64,000 nt of DNA from Streptomyces melanogenes (GCF_014649795.1 NZ_BMTS01000002.1:636257-700256); one strand, 5' to 3'. Positions 1 through 8,705 are shown, counted from the first letter of the stretch. Notes: generated from the letters alone by a model not told the origin. A program made the numbers and translations.

Positions 1-2
1 CC

Positions 3-1520
3 AAGCACGACGCCGTCGTCACGCACCTGCTGGTCAACCAGGAGCTGCGGCCGGGTACCCCGCTCTCGGGCAACATGGCCGCCTACGACCAGTGGCCCGG
101 CTTCTTCACCCTCAACTCGGCGCTGGTGCGCGCCTTCGGCGTGCAGACCACCCAGTCGTACCTGAACTGGGCGGCCCTCTTCTACGGCGTGATCCTCATC
201 CCCGTCCTGGTGCTGGTCTACCGCACCTTCGCCGAGGACTGGCGGCTGGTGTGGACCGGCGTGTGGATCTTCGAGGTCGCCAACTGGGTGGGCCAGGACT
301 ACTTCTCGCCGCAGGGCCTGGCGCTGATCCTGCACCTGTCCGTGCTCGCCGTGGTGCTGCGCCACTTCGTGCGCCCCGGCTCGGCCGGGGACCTGCGCTC
401 GCGGGCGCACCTGGACCCGGCGGCCGCGTCCGTGCCGCCGCCGACGACGGCCCGCCAGCGGGCGGTCTGCGTGGTGATCCTCGCCCCGCTGATCGCCGCC
501 ATCAACTTCACCCACCAGCTCACTCCGGTGATGCTGTGCGTCTCCCTGTTCGCGCTCAACCTCACCCGCCGCTACCGCAACCCCGGTCTGCTCGTCGTCA
601 CCGGTCTGATCATGCTGGTCTGGGACCTCACGATGGGCCGCCCGCTGTTCGTGGAGACCCTGGACTCGCTCAAGGAGTCCGCGGGCAACCTCCTCAACAA
701 CTCACGGGCGGGGTACGCGGGCGAGCTCACCGGGCCCGGTCCCGTCCTCCAGGGCCGGGCGGACATCGTGATGGTCCTGGCGGTGGCCGCGCTCGCCGCC
801 TTCGCCGTGCTGACCCGGCGCAAACTGCTCAAGAGCGCGCTGCCGCTGCTGCTGGTCTCGATCGCGCCCGTACCGATGTTCGCGATCAACGACTACGGCG
901 GCGAAATGCTCTTCCGGGTCTATCTGTTCGGGCTGCCGGGCGCCGCGTTCTTCGCGGCGGCCGCGCTGGTGCCGGCGCCGGGCGGGGCCAGGGAGCCGGG
1001 GTACTTCGGCGTCGCACCCGTGGTGCGGCGGCGGATCTCGGCGGTGGCGCTGCCCGCCGTGCTGCTCGCCCTGGTCGCCGGGTTCCTGCCCGCGTACTAC
1101 GGCAAGGAGCGGATGTACTACACCCCGCCCGCCGAGACGGCGCTGGTCACCAAGGTGATCGACGCGGCGCCGCGCGACTCGCTGATCCTCGCGGCGACCG
1201 GCTCCTTCCCGATGGCGCTGCACCGCTACGACCAGCTGGAGCACTGGTTCTTCGTGGAGCAGGCGCTGCCGGACAACATCCGGATGCTGAAGGATCCGGC
1301 GGGGTTCCTGGAGCCGGGGTTGCCCAAGGACGGCAGACCGGCGTTCGTGCTGCTGACGCATACGCAGGATGTGTATACGGCGGGGGAGGGGCTGTTGCCC
1401 GCGGGCGGCTTCGCGGAGCTGACGTCCAAACTGTCGGCGTCACCGCGCTTCCGAGTGATCGACCGCAACGAGTACGGAACGGTCCTGCGCTACCAGCCCC
1501 CCACGACTCCTCTCCGCTGA
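3..1520 (+). CDS. Multi-span membrane protein, 5' end outside the window (partial)
   Basis: The reading frame is open from the first complete codon, so the start lies upstream of the window. The visible 505 residues contain many hydrophobic segments (for example the stretches encoded near 160-240, 460-620 and 760-1090) and end in a soluble domain of about 140 residues after the last membrane helix. This looks like the integral membrane glycosyltransferases or polymerase-like proteins found in actinobacterial surface-glycan clusters. I see no diagnostic catalytic motif. The downstream neighbours, a small membrane protein and, on the other strand, a flippase and a sugar-aminotransferase-like enzyme, support a role in making or exporting a surface polysaccharide. 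That role is inference from context. Confidence 0.7.
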   Translation, partial: KHDAVVTHLLVNQELRPGTPLSGNMAAYDQWPGFFTLNSALVRAFGVQTTQSYLNWAALFYGVILIPVLVLVYRTFAEDWRLVWTGVWIFEVANWVGQDYFSPQGLALILHLSVLAVVLRHFVRPGSAGDLRSRAHLDPAAASVPPPTTARQRAVCVVILAPLIAAINFTHQLTPVMLCVSLFALNLTRRYRNPGLLVVTGLIMLVWDLTMGRPLFVETLDSLKESAGNLLNNSRAGYAGELTGPGPVLQGRADIVMVLAVAALAAFAVLTRRKLLKSALPLLLVSIAPVPMFAINDYGGEMLFRVYLFGLPGAAFFAAAALVPAPGGAREPGYFGVAPVVRRRISAVALPAVLLALVAGFLPAYYGKERMYYTPPAETALVTKVIDAAPRDSLILAATGSFPMALHRYDQLEHWFFVEQALPDNIRMLKDPAGFLEPGLPKDGRPAFVLLTHTQDVYTAGEGLLPAGGFAELTSKLSASPRFRVIDRNEYGTVLRYQPPTTPLR

Positions 1521-1541
1521 TCCGATCGGAGTGAATCCGCC

Positions 1542-1925
1542 ATGCCCCTCACCCGGAACCGCATCCGTATAGCCATGGCGCTGTCCGGCTGGGTGGCGCT
1601 GGGCGCGACCCAGTTGCCCGCCGCCACCCCGGCGCGCTGGATCCCGGTGCTCCTGTTCGTCTGCTTCGGCCCCGGTTTCGCGCTGCTCTACCCCCAGCCC
1701 GACATGCTGCGCCCCGGCGCCCGCCTGGAGGCCCTGGCCCTCGCGGCCCCGCTCAGCCTGTCCCTGGGCGCGCTGGTGTCGACGAGCCTGTTCCTGGTGA
1801 AGGGCTTCTCGTCGACGGCGTTCCTGGTGTCCCTGGCTGCCTTTGCGACGGCGGCGTCGGCGTTCCCGGGCTTGCCGCTGCCGGCGGCGACGCGGGGGGC
1901 GGTGGAGCGCCCGCGACGGCGCTAG
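1542..1925 (+). CDS. Small membrane protein, resembles DUF1616-type N-terminal region
   Basis: 127 residues with about three hydrophobic segments and a basic C-terminus (ends RPRRR). It starts 21 nt after the preceding stop, behind a GGAG about 10 nt before the ATG, so it is probably cotranscribed with it. The pattern of a helix reading LLFVCFGPGFALLYP followed by LEALALAAPLSLSLGAL recalls the DUF1616 family seen in polysaccharide clusters, but the protein is much shorter than most members. It may be a short family member or a trimmed copy. Function unknown. Confidence 0.6.
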   Translation: MPLTRNRIRIAMALSGWVALGATQLPAATPARWIPVLLFVCFGPGFALLYPQPDMLRPGARLEALALAAPLSLSLGALVSTSLFLVKGFSSTAFLVSLAAFATAASAFPGLPLPAATRGAVERPRRR

Positions 1926-1959
1926 CTTCGGCCCGGTGCGCGTCTGCGGGCCGGTGGGT

Positions 1960-2182
1960 GGCTGGTCGCGCAGTTCCCCGCGCCCCTGAGATCGCCCCTC
2001 CGGGGCGCCCAGGGGATTGCCGCGCAGCGGCACCTCTAGGGGCGCGGGGAACGGCGCGAGCAACCCACCACAACCCGCAGATCCAGAGGGGTTAGGGGCG
2101 CGGGGAACTGCGCGACCAGCCACCCACCACCCGCAGACAAACACCGGGCCGAAAAAGGGGCGCGGGGAACTGCGCGACCAGC
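1960..2182. repeat. Composite GC-rich inverted repeat (copy A) plus two extra half copies
   Basis: Arms at 1960-1987 and 2038-2066 are inverted copies of the sequence family AGGGGCGCGGGGAACTGCGC... They flank a centre with smaller GC hairpins and a GGATTGCCGCGC motif. Two more forward half copies follow at 2094-2121 and 2156-2182, each trailed by C/A-rich sequence ending in CCGCAGAC. The same element is at 20072-20173 and 39125-39226. It fills the gap between two convergent genes (1926-2205), so it may act as a terminator. Nothing else is visible in that gap. Confidence 0.8.
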
Positions 2183-2205
2183 TCACCACCGGCCCGCGGA
2201 CGAAG

Positions 2206-4413
2206 TCAGGCCCACACGCGCCGCAGCAGCGCCCCGCCCGCCGCCAGGCAAAGCGCTACAAACACCGGCACCGCCACCCCGGCGAACGCCGCCTGCCCCG
2301 CCCACCCCGCGACCGCCAGCACCCACACCACCACAGCCGTCACCCGCCAATGCGTACCCAGCGCAATCAGTGTCACCGCCGCGAGTGCCAGGCACAGGAC
2401 CTGGAGCGCGGTCGGGAGCACCCGCTCCACCCCGGTGGGCGACGAAAGGCCCGTCACCGATGTCAGCAGGCGCGTCAGCGCCGCGTGCCACGGGCCCGTC
2501 AGCCGGTCCGGCTGCACCCCGAGGATCAGCGGCGCGGTGTGCAGCGCGGCCACCGTCACGCCGAGTCCGGCGGCGAGCAGGGCGGGCCGGGCCCGGTAGA
2601 GCGAGACCGCCGCGCTGCACACCACGATCAGGAGCACCCCGGCGGTGAGCGAGACGGGCGGCAGCGCGGAGATGAGCCCGGTGCCGTCGACGTGGTCCGA
2701 CACCGCGTTCCTCGCGTCCTCGGCCCGCGACAACGGCACCCAGAACAGCCCCGCCGCCAGCCCGAGCAGCAGCCACAGCACGGCCGTGAGCAGCGGCTCG
2801 TCGTCGGGCTCGGGCTCGCCGGGCCGCACGGCCCGCAGGTGCAGCGTGGTCGCGGTCGCCCCACCCGGCCCGCTCCCGGACGCGCCGGCGGGCACGTACA
2901 CCGGAATGCCCAGCGCCGGCGTCCCTGTCTCCAGCCCGCCGCTGAGGTACGCGGTCTGGGTCGTCCACCGCGTCCCGTACCCCTTCGCCTCCTCCGCCCG
3001 CGCCAGCGCCGCGTCGCGGGCCCAGCTCGTGCCGTACTCCTCGGGACCGCGCCGGGGCCCCCGGGGCGTACGGACGGTGGCGCGTCCGGCGAGGGCCGCG
3101 CGCAGCCCGGGCGCCGAGACGAGCGCCATGCCGCACATCGAGACGAGCACGGCCCAGCCCGCGCCCTCGATGCCGGTGGTGCCGAGCAGGACCGCCGCGC
3201 TGCCCAGGACCAGGGTGCACATCGCGCCCTGGAGCAGGGCGAGGACGCCGGTGCGGCCCTGGACGCGCAGCACCCCGATGTAGAGCTCGACGGCGACCCG
3301 GGGCAGGGCCGCCGCGGCGAGCAGCCGGAGCACCAGCGTGCCGTGCTCGGCGTAGTCCGCGCCGAACGGGGCGAGGATCTGCCGGGCGAAGACGATCAGC
3401 AGCACGACGACCGGGACGAGCAGCAGCGCCATCCGCCGCAGCGCCCCCCGTACGCCGTCGGCGAGCCGGTCCGGGCTGTGCGAGGCGTGCGCGGTGAGCG
3501 AGGAGGCCATGTTGATGGCCATGAACTCCATGGTCCCGCCGACTGTGTACGCGATATAGAAGAATCCGTTCTGCGCGGCGTCGAAGCGGACCGCGACCAT
3601 CACCGGCAGCAGATTGATCATCGCCAGCGAGAACAGCGCGCCGACCGAGTCGCCCGCCAGGAAGCGCCCGATCTCGCGCATCCGCGGCACCGGCCGGTCG
3701 CGGTCGGCGGCCGCCTGGGCCGGGATCAGCCTGCGGAAGATCAGCCAGCCCAGCGGCAGGATCGACAGGACCATCGCCGCCGCCCAGGACAGGAAGACGC
3801 CCAGGGTGAACGCGGCGAAGCCGGCCAGCAGGAGCAGCTTGCCCAGCGAGAACACCGCGTTGCCGACCGGCACCCAGATCGCCTTGCGCAGCCCGGTGAG
3901 CACCCCGTCCTGGAGGGTCAGCACCGCCCAGGCGACCGAGGCGAGCACGAAGACCGCCCCGGCGGCGGGTCCGCCGAGCGGTTCGTACGAGGCCCCCCAC
4001 AGCGGCAGCGTGAACAGGAAGCCGGTGCTCGCCACCGCCACCACCACGGTGCTCGCCACATACGCCCGCACCACCAGCGGCCCGGTCGCCCGGCCCGCGC
4101 GCGGCACGTACCGCACCACCGCGCCGATCATGGTGGTGGCGGTGATCGAGGCGAGCAGCCGCATCGCGGCGATGGCGGCGGAGCCCTGGCCGACCGCCTC
4201 CTCGGTGTAGTAGCGGGCCGCGACCAGCCAGAAGCCGAGGCCGAGTGCGGCGGAGACGGCCGTGGAGAGCATCAGCGCGTAGGCGTTGCGGAACATGGAG
4301 TCACCGCCGCCGTCGGGCGGCGCACCGCCGGACTCGGCCCCGATCTGCCCCGCGGCCACCGGCTCCCCGCCCCCGTCGACGGCCCGGCGCGCGTCGGAGG
4401 TGGTGTCAGACAC
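2206..4413 (-). CDS. Wzx/MATE-like polysaccharide flippase with long C-terminal membrane extension
   Basis: 735 residues. A Ser/Asp/Gly-rich cytoplasmic N-terminus of about 40 residues is followed by roughly 12-14 helices in the first 450 residues. Those helices have the look of the polysaccharide-transporter/MATE-like flippases that move undecaprenyl-linked saccharides across the membrane. A soluble insert (about residues 445-530) and a second hydrophobic block (about 540-735) extend it well beyond the usual 400-500 residues. It overlaps the 3' end of the DegT-like gene by 8 bp, so the two are translationally linked. The substrate is unknown. The C-terminal block could be a fused separate membrane domain. 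Confidence 0.75.
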   Translation of the reverse strand: MSDTTSDARRAVDGGGEPVAAGQIGAESGGAPPDGGGDSMFRNAYALMLSTAVSAALGLGFWLVAARYYTEEAVGQGSAAIAAMRLLASITATTMIGAVVRYVPRAGRATGPLVVRAYVASTVVVAVASTGFLFTLPLWGASYEPLGGPAAGAVFVLASVAWAVLTLQDGVLTGLRKAIWVPVGNAVFSLGKLLLLAGFAAFTLGVFLSWAAAMVLSILPLGWLIFRRLIPAQAAADRDRPVPRMREIGRFLAGDSVGALFSLAMINLLPVMVAVRFDAAQNGFFYIAYTVGGTMEFMAINMASSLTAHASHSPDRLADGVRGALRRMALLLVPVVVLLIVFARQILAPFGADYAEHGTLVLRLLAAAALPRVAVELYIGVLRVQGRTGVLALLQGAMCTLVLGSAAVLLGTTGIEGAGWAVLVSMCGMALVSAPGLRAALAGRATVRTPRGPRRGPEEYGTSWARDAALARAEEAKGYGTRWTTQTAYLSGGLETGTPALGIPVYVPAGASGSGPGGATATTLHLRAVRPGEPEPDDEPLLTAVLWLLLGLAAGLFWVPLSRAEDARNAVSDHVDGTGLISALPPVSLTAGVLLIVVCSAAVSLYRARPALLAAGLGVTVAALHTAPLILGVQPDRLTGPWHAALTRLLTSVTGLSSPTGVERVLPTALQVLCLALAAVTLIALGTHWRVTAVVVWVLAVAGWAGQAAFAGVAVPVFVALCLAAGGALLRRVWA

Positions 4414-5593
4414 CGGCGGGCCCGCCTCTCGCGGGCCGGGCCCCCGACTCCTGGAGGACCCGCAGCGACAGCTCGGCCTTGAGCGGGTCGACGGGCAGGG
4501 CGTGCCGCGCGAACCAGCGCCCGGCCGCGGGGGCGGGCGAGGGGTCGGCGAAGGCGGCGCCCGCGTAGTCGTCGAGCGGCGGGTCGTAGAGGTAGCCGAC
4601 GTTCACCCGCGCCTCGGCGAGCGCCGCCCGGGCCGCGTCCCGGTCCTCGACCAGCAGCGGCACCCGGAACAGCGGCTGTACGGGACCGGGCCCCGGCCGC
4701 GCCCACTCGCTGGCCAGCAGCCGCTCGGCCCCGGCCCGGTGCCGGGCGAGCACCGCGTCCAGGCGGCCCAGCTTCCGTTCGATCCGGGCGCGTCTGAGGC
4801 CGCCCGCGCCGGTGCGGTAGTCGTGCATGTCCACCCGTACCCAGGAGTGGAAGTCGCCCAGGGAGGGCGCGGCCGCCACGGCCCGGCCCAGCTCGTCGGG
4901 TCTGAGCGGCATCCGGATGTCCTCGCGCTCCTGGCGGCCGAGCATCCGCAGCACCGCCCAGGCGGCGGGCGCGAGCCGCAGGCCTCGGACCGCCGCCTCC
5001 GCGTACGGCCGGGCCCAGTAGGCGAGTTCGGCCGTGCGCCGGGGCGGGTCGAGGAGTTCGTCGCGGGCCTTGGCCAGGGCCTCGCGCAGACCCGGGTCGG
5101 CGACCGCGAGGAAGCCGCCCGCCTTGGCGGCGGTGTGCTTGGAGAGGGAGAAGACGGCCGCGTCGCCGAAGGTGCCGACCGCCCGCCCCGCCACCTCGCT
5201 CCCGATGGCGTGCGCCGCGTCCTCGATCAGCGGGATGCCCAACCGGTCGCACCGGGCGCGCAGTTCGGGCGCCGGGTCCGGGTTCCCGTACAGATTGGTG
5301 GTGAGGACCGCCGACAGGCCGGACCAGGTCTCCTCGGGCACGGCGGCGACGTCGATCGAGCCGTCGAGCGGGTCGAGGGGCGCCTGCACGGGCCGCAGCC
5401 CGGCCGCGAGCACCACGAAGAAGATGACGTCGTCGTTGACCGGCGACATCAGGACCCGGCCGCCGGGCGCGCACCAGTGCCGCAGCGCCACGTACAGCGC
5501 GAGCCGGCAGGACGGCAGGTACAGGCACTCGCGCCCCAGCCGGTCCCGCATGGTCGCTTCGAGCGTCGAGCACGACGTGGTCTCGTACGGCAT
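4406..5593 (-). CDS. DegT/DnrJ/EryC1/StrS-family PLP-dependent enzyme
   Basis: 395 residues. The DegT fold is recognisable from the EDAAHAIG motif (PLP-contacting Asp125) and SLSKHTAAKAGG, where Lys152 lines up with the Schiff-base lysine of the family. These enzymes aminate keto-sugars bound to nucleotides, and a few act as dehydratases. Length is normal for the family. The gene is first of a two-gene unit with the overlapping flippase, which suggests an amino-sugar for the exported glycan. The ATG follows a G-rich stretch, and a good promoter lies just upstream. Substrate specificity cannot be read from the sequence. Confidence 0.8.
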   Translation of the reverse strand: MPYETTSCSTLEATMRDRLGRECLYLPSCRLALYVALRHWCAPGGRVLMSPVNDDVIFFVVLAAGLRPVQAPLDPLDGSIDVAAVPEETWSGLSAVLTTNLYGNPDPAPELRARCDRLGIPLIEDAAHAIGSEVAGRAVGTFGDAAVFSLSKHTAAKAGGFLAVADPGLREALAKARDELLDPPRRTAELAYWARPYAEAAVRGLRLAPAAWAVLRMLGRQEREDIRMPLRPDELGRAVAAAPSLGDFHSWVRVDMHDYRTGAGGLRRARIERKLGRLDAVLARHRAGAERLLASEWARPGPGPVQPLFRVPLLVEDRDAARAALAEARVNVGYLYDPPLDDYAGAAFADPSPAPAAGRWFARHALPVDPLKAELSLRVLQESGARPARGGPAGV

Positions 5594-5628
5594 GAGTCCC
5601 CCCAGACCCCCCGGCTTGCCCCGCGCTC

Positions 5629-5657
5629 AATGTGACCCACGCCGCACTGTTCGTCAA
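5629..5657 (-). promoter_or_regulatory. Vegetative-type promoter for the DegT-like/flippase pair
   Basis: On the minus strand TTGACG (5657-5652) is followed after 17 nt by CACATT (5634-5629). The predicted start is near 5621, giving a leader of about 28 nt before the ATG at 5593. The -10 is imperfect, so this is a candidate only. Confidence 0.45.
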
Positions 5658-5663
5658 CAACGC

Positions 5664-5696
5664 CGAGGGCCCGTCCCCATAAGGAACGGGCCCTCG
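5664..5696 (-). terminator. Terminator after the sigma factor gene
   Basis: A perfect 11-bp inverted repeat (5664-5674 with 5686-5696, arm CGAGGGCCCGT) with an 11-nt loop lies 24 nt beyond the sigma factor stop. It separates that gene from the promoter of the next minus-strand unit. Confidence 0.75.
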
Positions 5697-5720
5697 CACA
5701 GGCGTGCCTCACCGCGCGCT

Positions 5721-6593
5721 TCACTCTTCGAGCGTCAGCCCCTTGCGCAGCCGCGACAGGGTGCGCGCGAGCAGGCGGGAGACGTGCATCTGGGAGATGC
5801 CCAGCTCCTCGCCGATCTCGGACTGCGTCATGTTGGCGACGAAGCGCAGCGACAGGATCTTCCGGTCCCGGGGCGGGAGTTCGGCGATCAGCGGCTTGAG
5901 CGACTCGATGTACTCGACGCCTTCGAGGTCGTGGTCCTCGTAGCCGATCCGGTCCGAGAGCGCGCCCTCGGTGTCGTCCTCCTCGGGCTGGGCGTCCAGC
6001 GAGCTCGCGGTGTACGCGTTGCTCGCGGCCATCCCCTCGACGACCTCGTCCTTGGTGATGCCCAGGCGCTCGGCGAGCTCGCCCACCGTCGGTGCGCGGT
6101 CGAGTTGCTGGGCGAGTTCGTCGCCCGCCTTGGCCAGGTCGAGGCGGAGCTCCTGGAGGCGCCGGGGCACCCGGACCGACCAGGAGGTGTCGCGGAAGAA
6201 GCGCTTGATCTCGCCGACGATGGTCGGCATGGCGAAGGTCGGGAACTCCACGCCTCTGTCGTGCTCGAACCGGTCGATCGCCTTGATCAGGCCGATGGTG
6301 CCGACCTGGATGATGTCCTCCATCGGCTCGCTGCGCGAGCGGAAGCGGGAGGCGGCGAACTTGACCAGCGCCAGGTTCAGTTCGACGAGCGTGTTGCGTA
6401 CGTAGGAGTACGCGTGGGTGCCCTCTTCGAGGGAGTCGAGCCGGGCGAAGAGCGTCTTCGACAGGGCCCGCGCGTCCAGCGGCGCGATGTCTTCGTAGGG
6501 AGGGATCTCCGGGAGATCGTCGAGTCCCTCGATCGGAGTGTGCGGTACGTGCGTTGCCGACGTCTCCATGGATTCGTCGAGCCGGGGTGACAT
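5721..6593 (-). CDS. sigI: RNA polymerase sigma factor, SigB/SigF/SigG stress-sporulation family
   Basis: 290 residues. Region 2 reads ...PMEDIIQVGTIGLIKAIDRF and GVEFPTFAMPTIVGEIKRFF. Region 3 contains RVPRRLQELR, and region 4 ends in a helix-turn-helix, MTQSEIGEELGISQMHVSRL. These are hallmarks of the SigB/SigF group, which is controlled by anti-sigma kinases. It is transcribed away from a STAS antagonist and an HATPase kinase gene that start within 1 kb, the expected partners. The same arrangement surrounds SigI of S. coelicolor, so the symbol rests on context and family and is an inference; other paralogues (SigF, SigG, SigH) are not excluded. The ATG is preceded by GGAGGAGA on the coding strand, a strong ribosome binding site. 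Confidence 0.85.
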   Translation of the reverse strand: MSPRLDESMETSATHVPHTPIEGLDDLPEIPPYEDIAPLDARALSKTLFARLDSLEEGTHAYSYVRNTLVELNLALVKFAASRFRSRSEPMEDIIQVGTIGLIKAIDRFEHDRGVEFPTFAMPTIVGEIKRFFRDTSWSVRVPRRLQELRLDLAKAGDELAQQLDRAPTVGELAERLGITKDEVVEGMAASNAYTASSLDAQPEEDDTEGALSDRIGYEDHDLEGVEYIESLKPLIAELPPRDRKILSLRFVANMTQSEIGEELGISQMHVSRLLARTLSRLRKGLTLEE

Positions 6594-6959
6594 GGGGTCT
6601 CCTCCATCGTTCTCGGCATATGGCTGCCGATGCCCATACGTGGCGAATCGGTGTGCGGCGCCTCCATGGCCGGTCGCGGTGAAAATCTGTCTCTACTACC
6701 CCTACCCGCTTTCGTCGTACCGCCGCAAGGTCGCATTGTCCGTATATGCCCGGTTCGGGGCGGTGTTCGACTTCCGGGGCGCGTAGGGAAGGCGTAGTGT
6801 TCTCGGGGAGTCCGCGTGTACGGAGCCGTGTTCGGTGACGTATGCGGAGAGGTGCGTCACTTGTGACGGGGAGCACAGTTTCCGCACTGAAACGGACGCG
6901 AACCACTGCCGCACCGGTCACGGTGCGGCACGGCGACATCACGGCGAAGAGGGACGGGC
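6594..6959. other. Divergent control region between the sigma factor and STAS genes
   Basis: 366 nt without a supportable gene. It must hold promoters for both divergent units. Its AT content is higher than its surroundings around 6675-6760. A minus-strand GGGTAGGGGTAG run near 6696-6708 recalls SigB-type -10 elements, but no matching GTTT -35 is spaced correctly, so I do not call a promoter. Confidence 0.6.
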
Positions 6960-7328
6960 ATGGACCGCGGCACGGTCGGCAGCGCGAATCGGGGCCGGCT
7001 CAAGGTCGGCGTCCGCTCGCACGGCCGCAGCGAGATCTTCACGCCTGTCGGCGAGCTGGACCACCACACGGCCGACCTCCTCAGCGAACCGCTGGAGGCC
7101 GCGGTCGAGGCGGGCCGCAGCAGGCTCGTCGTCGACTGCGCCCAGCTGGAGTTCTGCGACTCCACCGGGCTGAACGTGCTGCTGGGCGCCCGGCTGAAGG
7201 CCGAGGCGGTCGGCGGCGGGGTCCATCTGGCGGGCATGCTCCCCGTGGTGGCCCGCGTCTTCGAGATCACCGGAGCGGAAGCGGTCTTCACCGTGCATGA
7301 TTCGCTCGAAGCCGCACTGGAAGACTGA
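6960..7328 (+). CDS. STAS-domain anti-sigma factor antagonist
   Basis: 122 residues forming one STAS domain of the SpoIIAA/RsbV type. The phosphorylation site motif CDSTGLN is present, with Ser68 as the likely target. In this family the unphosphorylated form captures the anti-sigma kinase and frees the sigma factor, and the kinase phosphorylates that serine to switch it off. The partner kinase is the next gene, 80 nt downstream. The ATG is preceded by GAAGAGGGACGGGC, a plausible ribosome binding site. Probably the antagonist for the divergent sigma factor (ArsI-like by context). Confidence 0.88.
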   Translation: MDRGTVGSANRGRLKVGVRSHGRSEIFTPVGELDHHTADLLSEPLEAAVEAGRSRLVVDCAQLEFCDSTGLNVLLGARLKAEAVGGGVHLAGMLPVVARVFEITGAEAVFTVHDSLEAALED

Positions 7329-7408
7329 CCCCGCTCCGGCGGGGCAGGAGACCAGACTCAAGACGTTGGCGAACCAGGCGTTCGGTGAATCGGTGAGGTG
7401 AAGCGCTG

Positions 7409-7879
7409 ATGAGCACCACCCGGCAGCATCAGCCGGGCGACCGCGGCCCCGAGCCGGACGGAGCTCCGGCCGCGGCCTCGCGCGTCCTCGCCCTGTACGG
7501 AGCCAGTGGGATCGTGCCGCTGGCGCGCGACTTCACCCGGCAGGCCCTGCACGAGTGGGGCTGGCTCCCGGCCGCCACCGCCGACCGGCGCGCGGCCGCC
7601 GAGGACGTCCTGCTCGTGGTCTCCGAGCTGGTCACCAACGCCTGTCTGCATGCCGAGGGCCCCGAGCAGCTCCGTGTCGCCTGCACCTCCAAGGTGCTGC
7701 GCCTGGAGGTCACCGACCGCGGCTCCGGCCAGCCAGCGCCCCGCACCCCGCACCGCGCCGGACGGCCCGGCGGCCACGGCATGTTCATCGTCCAGCGGCT
7801 CTGTCTGGACTGGGGCGTCGTCCGTACGCCCGGAGTGCCCGGCAAGACGGTCTGGGCGGAGCTCGCCGCGCCCGCGTAG
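7409..7879 (+). CDS. HATPase-type anti-sigma factor / serine kinase (RsbW/SpoIIAB-like)
   Basis: 156 residues with a GHKL ATPase fold. The N box is ELVTNACLHA (Glu73, Asn77), the G1 box is VTDRGSG (Asp103) and the G2 region is GGHGMFIVQRL. Such proteins bind their sigma factor and phosphorylate a STAS antagonist. About 20 polar residues precede the domain. Together with the upstream STAS protein and the divergent sigma factor it forms a complete partner-switching set. ATG start 80 nt after the STAS stop. Cognate pairing with this sigma factor is inferred from proximity. Confidence 0.85.
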   Translation: MSTTRQHQPGDRGPEPDGAPAAASRVLALYGASGIVPLARDFTRQALHEWGWLPAATADRRAAAEDVLLVVSELVTNACLHAEGPEQLRVACTSKVLRLEVTDRGSGQPAPRTPHRAGRPGGHGMFIVQRLCLDWGVVRTPGVPGKTVWAELAAPA

Positions 7880-8045
7880 GGCGCCCCCGCACCCGTCGGA
7901 CGGTCGCCCAGGGCACTCGTGTCACTCGCGTCCGTCATCCCTTGCGTTGTGTGTCTTCCCTCTCCAAGGTCCCCGGCGTACCTTGACGCCCAATCTGATG
8001 TGCCGTCAGTAACTTGAACGGCCTCGGGAACGAGGGAAATTCGAG

Positions 8046-8705
8046 GTGTCGTACGTGTCGTACCAGAAGCGGACAGCACTCGCCCTTGCGGCTGCCCTTG
8101 CGGGCCCGGTGGTGCTGATGGCCGCCCCGGCCGCCCACGCCGACGTCGTGGACGTCAACTACAAGTGCGAGACGCCGATCGGCCCGAAGGCCGCGGTGTC
8201 GCCCATCGACATCAAGGCCGTCAAGAGCGGCACCGCCTACAAGCTGACCATGTCGTTCCAGAAGGGCGTCTCCTCCAGCCCGGTGGCGCTGGGCGCCGGG
8301 GCGATGAACCCGAGCGCGGTCATCAAGCTGGGCGGCCCGGACAAGGGCACGGTGGCGGTGTCCGGAGCGGCCAACACGGCCGAGATCCCGGCCAACACCC
8401 CGATCAAGATCAGCGACTTGAGCGGTACGTACACCCCCAGGGCGTCCGGCAAGGTCACCTTCACCGCCTCGATCCTCACCATCAAGGCGCTGGGCACCAC
8501 CACGACCTGCACCCCGGGCAACAGCCCCGGCCCCTCCCTCGCGCTCGACGTCACCGGCACCGGCGGATCGGCGCCCGAGTCGCTGCCCAAGACCGGCCCG
8601 CTCGACTCGGCCGTGGCCCTCGGCACGCTCGGCGGCACGGTCCTGCTCAGCGGCGCGGCCGGGGTGCTGTGGCTGACCAGGCGCGGCGCCCGGGCGCACG
8701 GCTGA
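8046..8705 (+). CDS. Secreted surface protein with C-terminal LPKTG sorting signal
   Basis: 219 residues: signal peptide with cleavage expected near AHA-D33, one extracellular domain (about 37-172) with cysteines 41 and 155, and a C-terminal sorting signal (LPKTG at 180-184, hydrophobic helix, TRRGARAHG tail). A sortase would cut the LPxTG-type site and link the protein to peptidoglycan. The domain matches part of the gene at 10819-12252: both carry P-x-AL-x-AGA-x-x-PS, GG-x-DKG(T/S)V-x-V-x-G, SD(L/M)(S/T)GTY-P-(R/G)ASGK and a late CTP/PCT cysteine. It vaguely recalls DUF6801-like actinobacterial domains (tentative). GTG at 8046 follows AGGGA by 8 nt; GTG at 8055 is the alternative. First gene of a four-gene surface set. 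Confidence 0.8.
   Translation: MSYVSYQKRTALALAAALAGPVVLMAAPAAHADVVDVNYKCETPIGPKAAVSPIDIKAVKSGTAYKLTMSFQKGVSSSPVALGAGAMNPSAVIKLGGPDKGTVAVSGAANTAEIPANTPIKISDLSGTYTPRASGKVTFTASILTIKALGTTTTCTPGNSPGPSLALDVTGTGGSAPESLPKTGPLDSAVALGTLGGTVLLSGAAGVLWLTRRGARAHG

Noticed and set aside
2017..4482. Long plus-strand open frame opposite the flippase
   Set aside because: Translation is almost only Arg, Gln, Pro, Gly and His, typical of the wrong frame in high-GC DNA.
6690..6710. SigB-type promoter (GGGTAG) before the sigma factor gene
   Set aside because: No GTTT-like -35 at the right distance on that strand.
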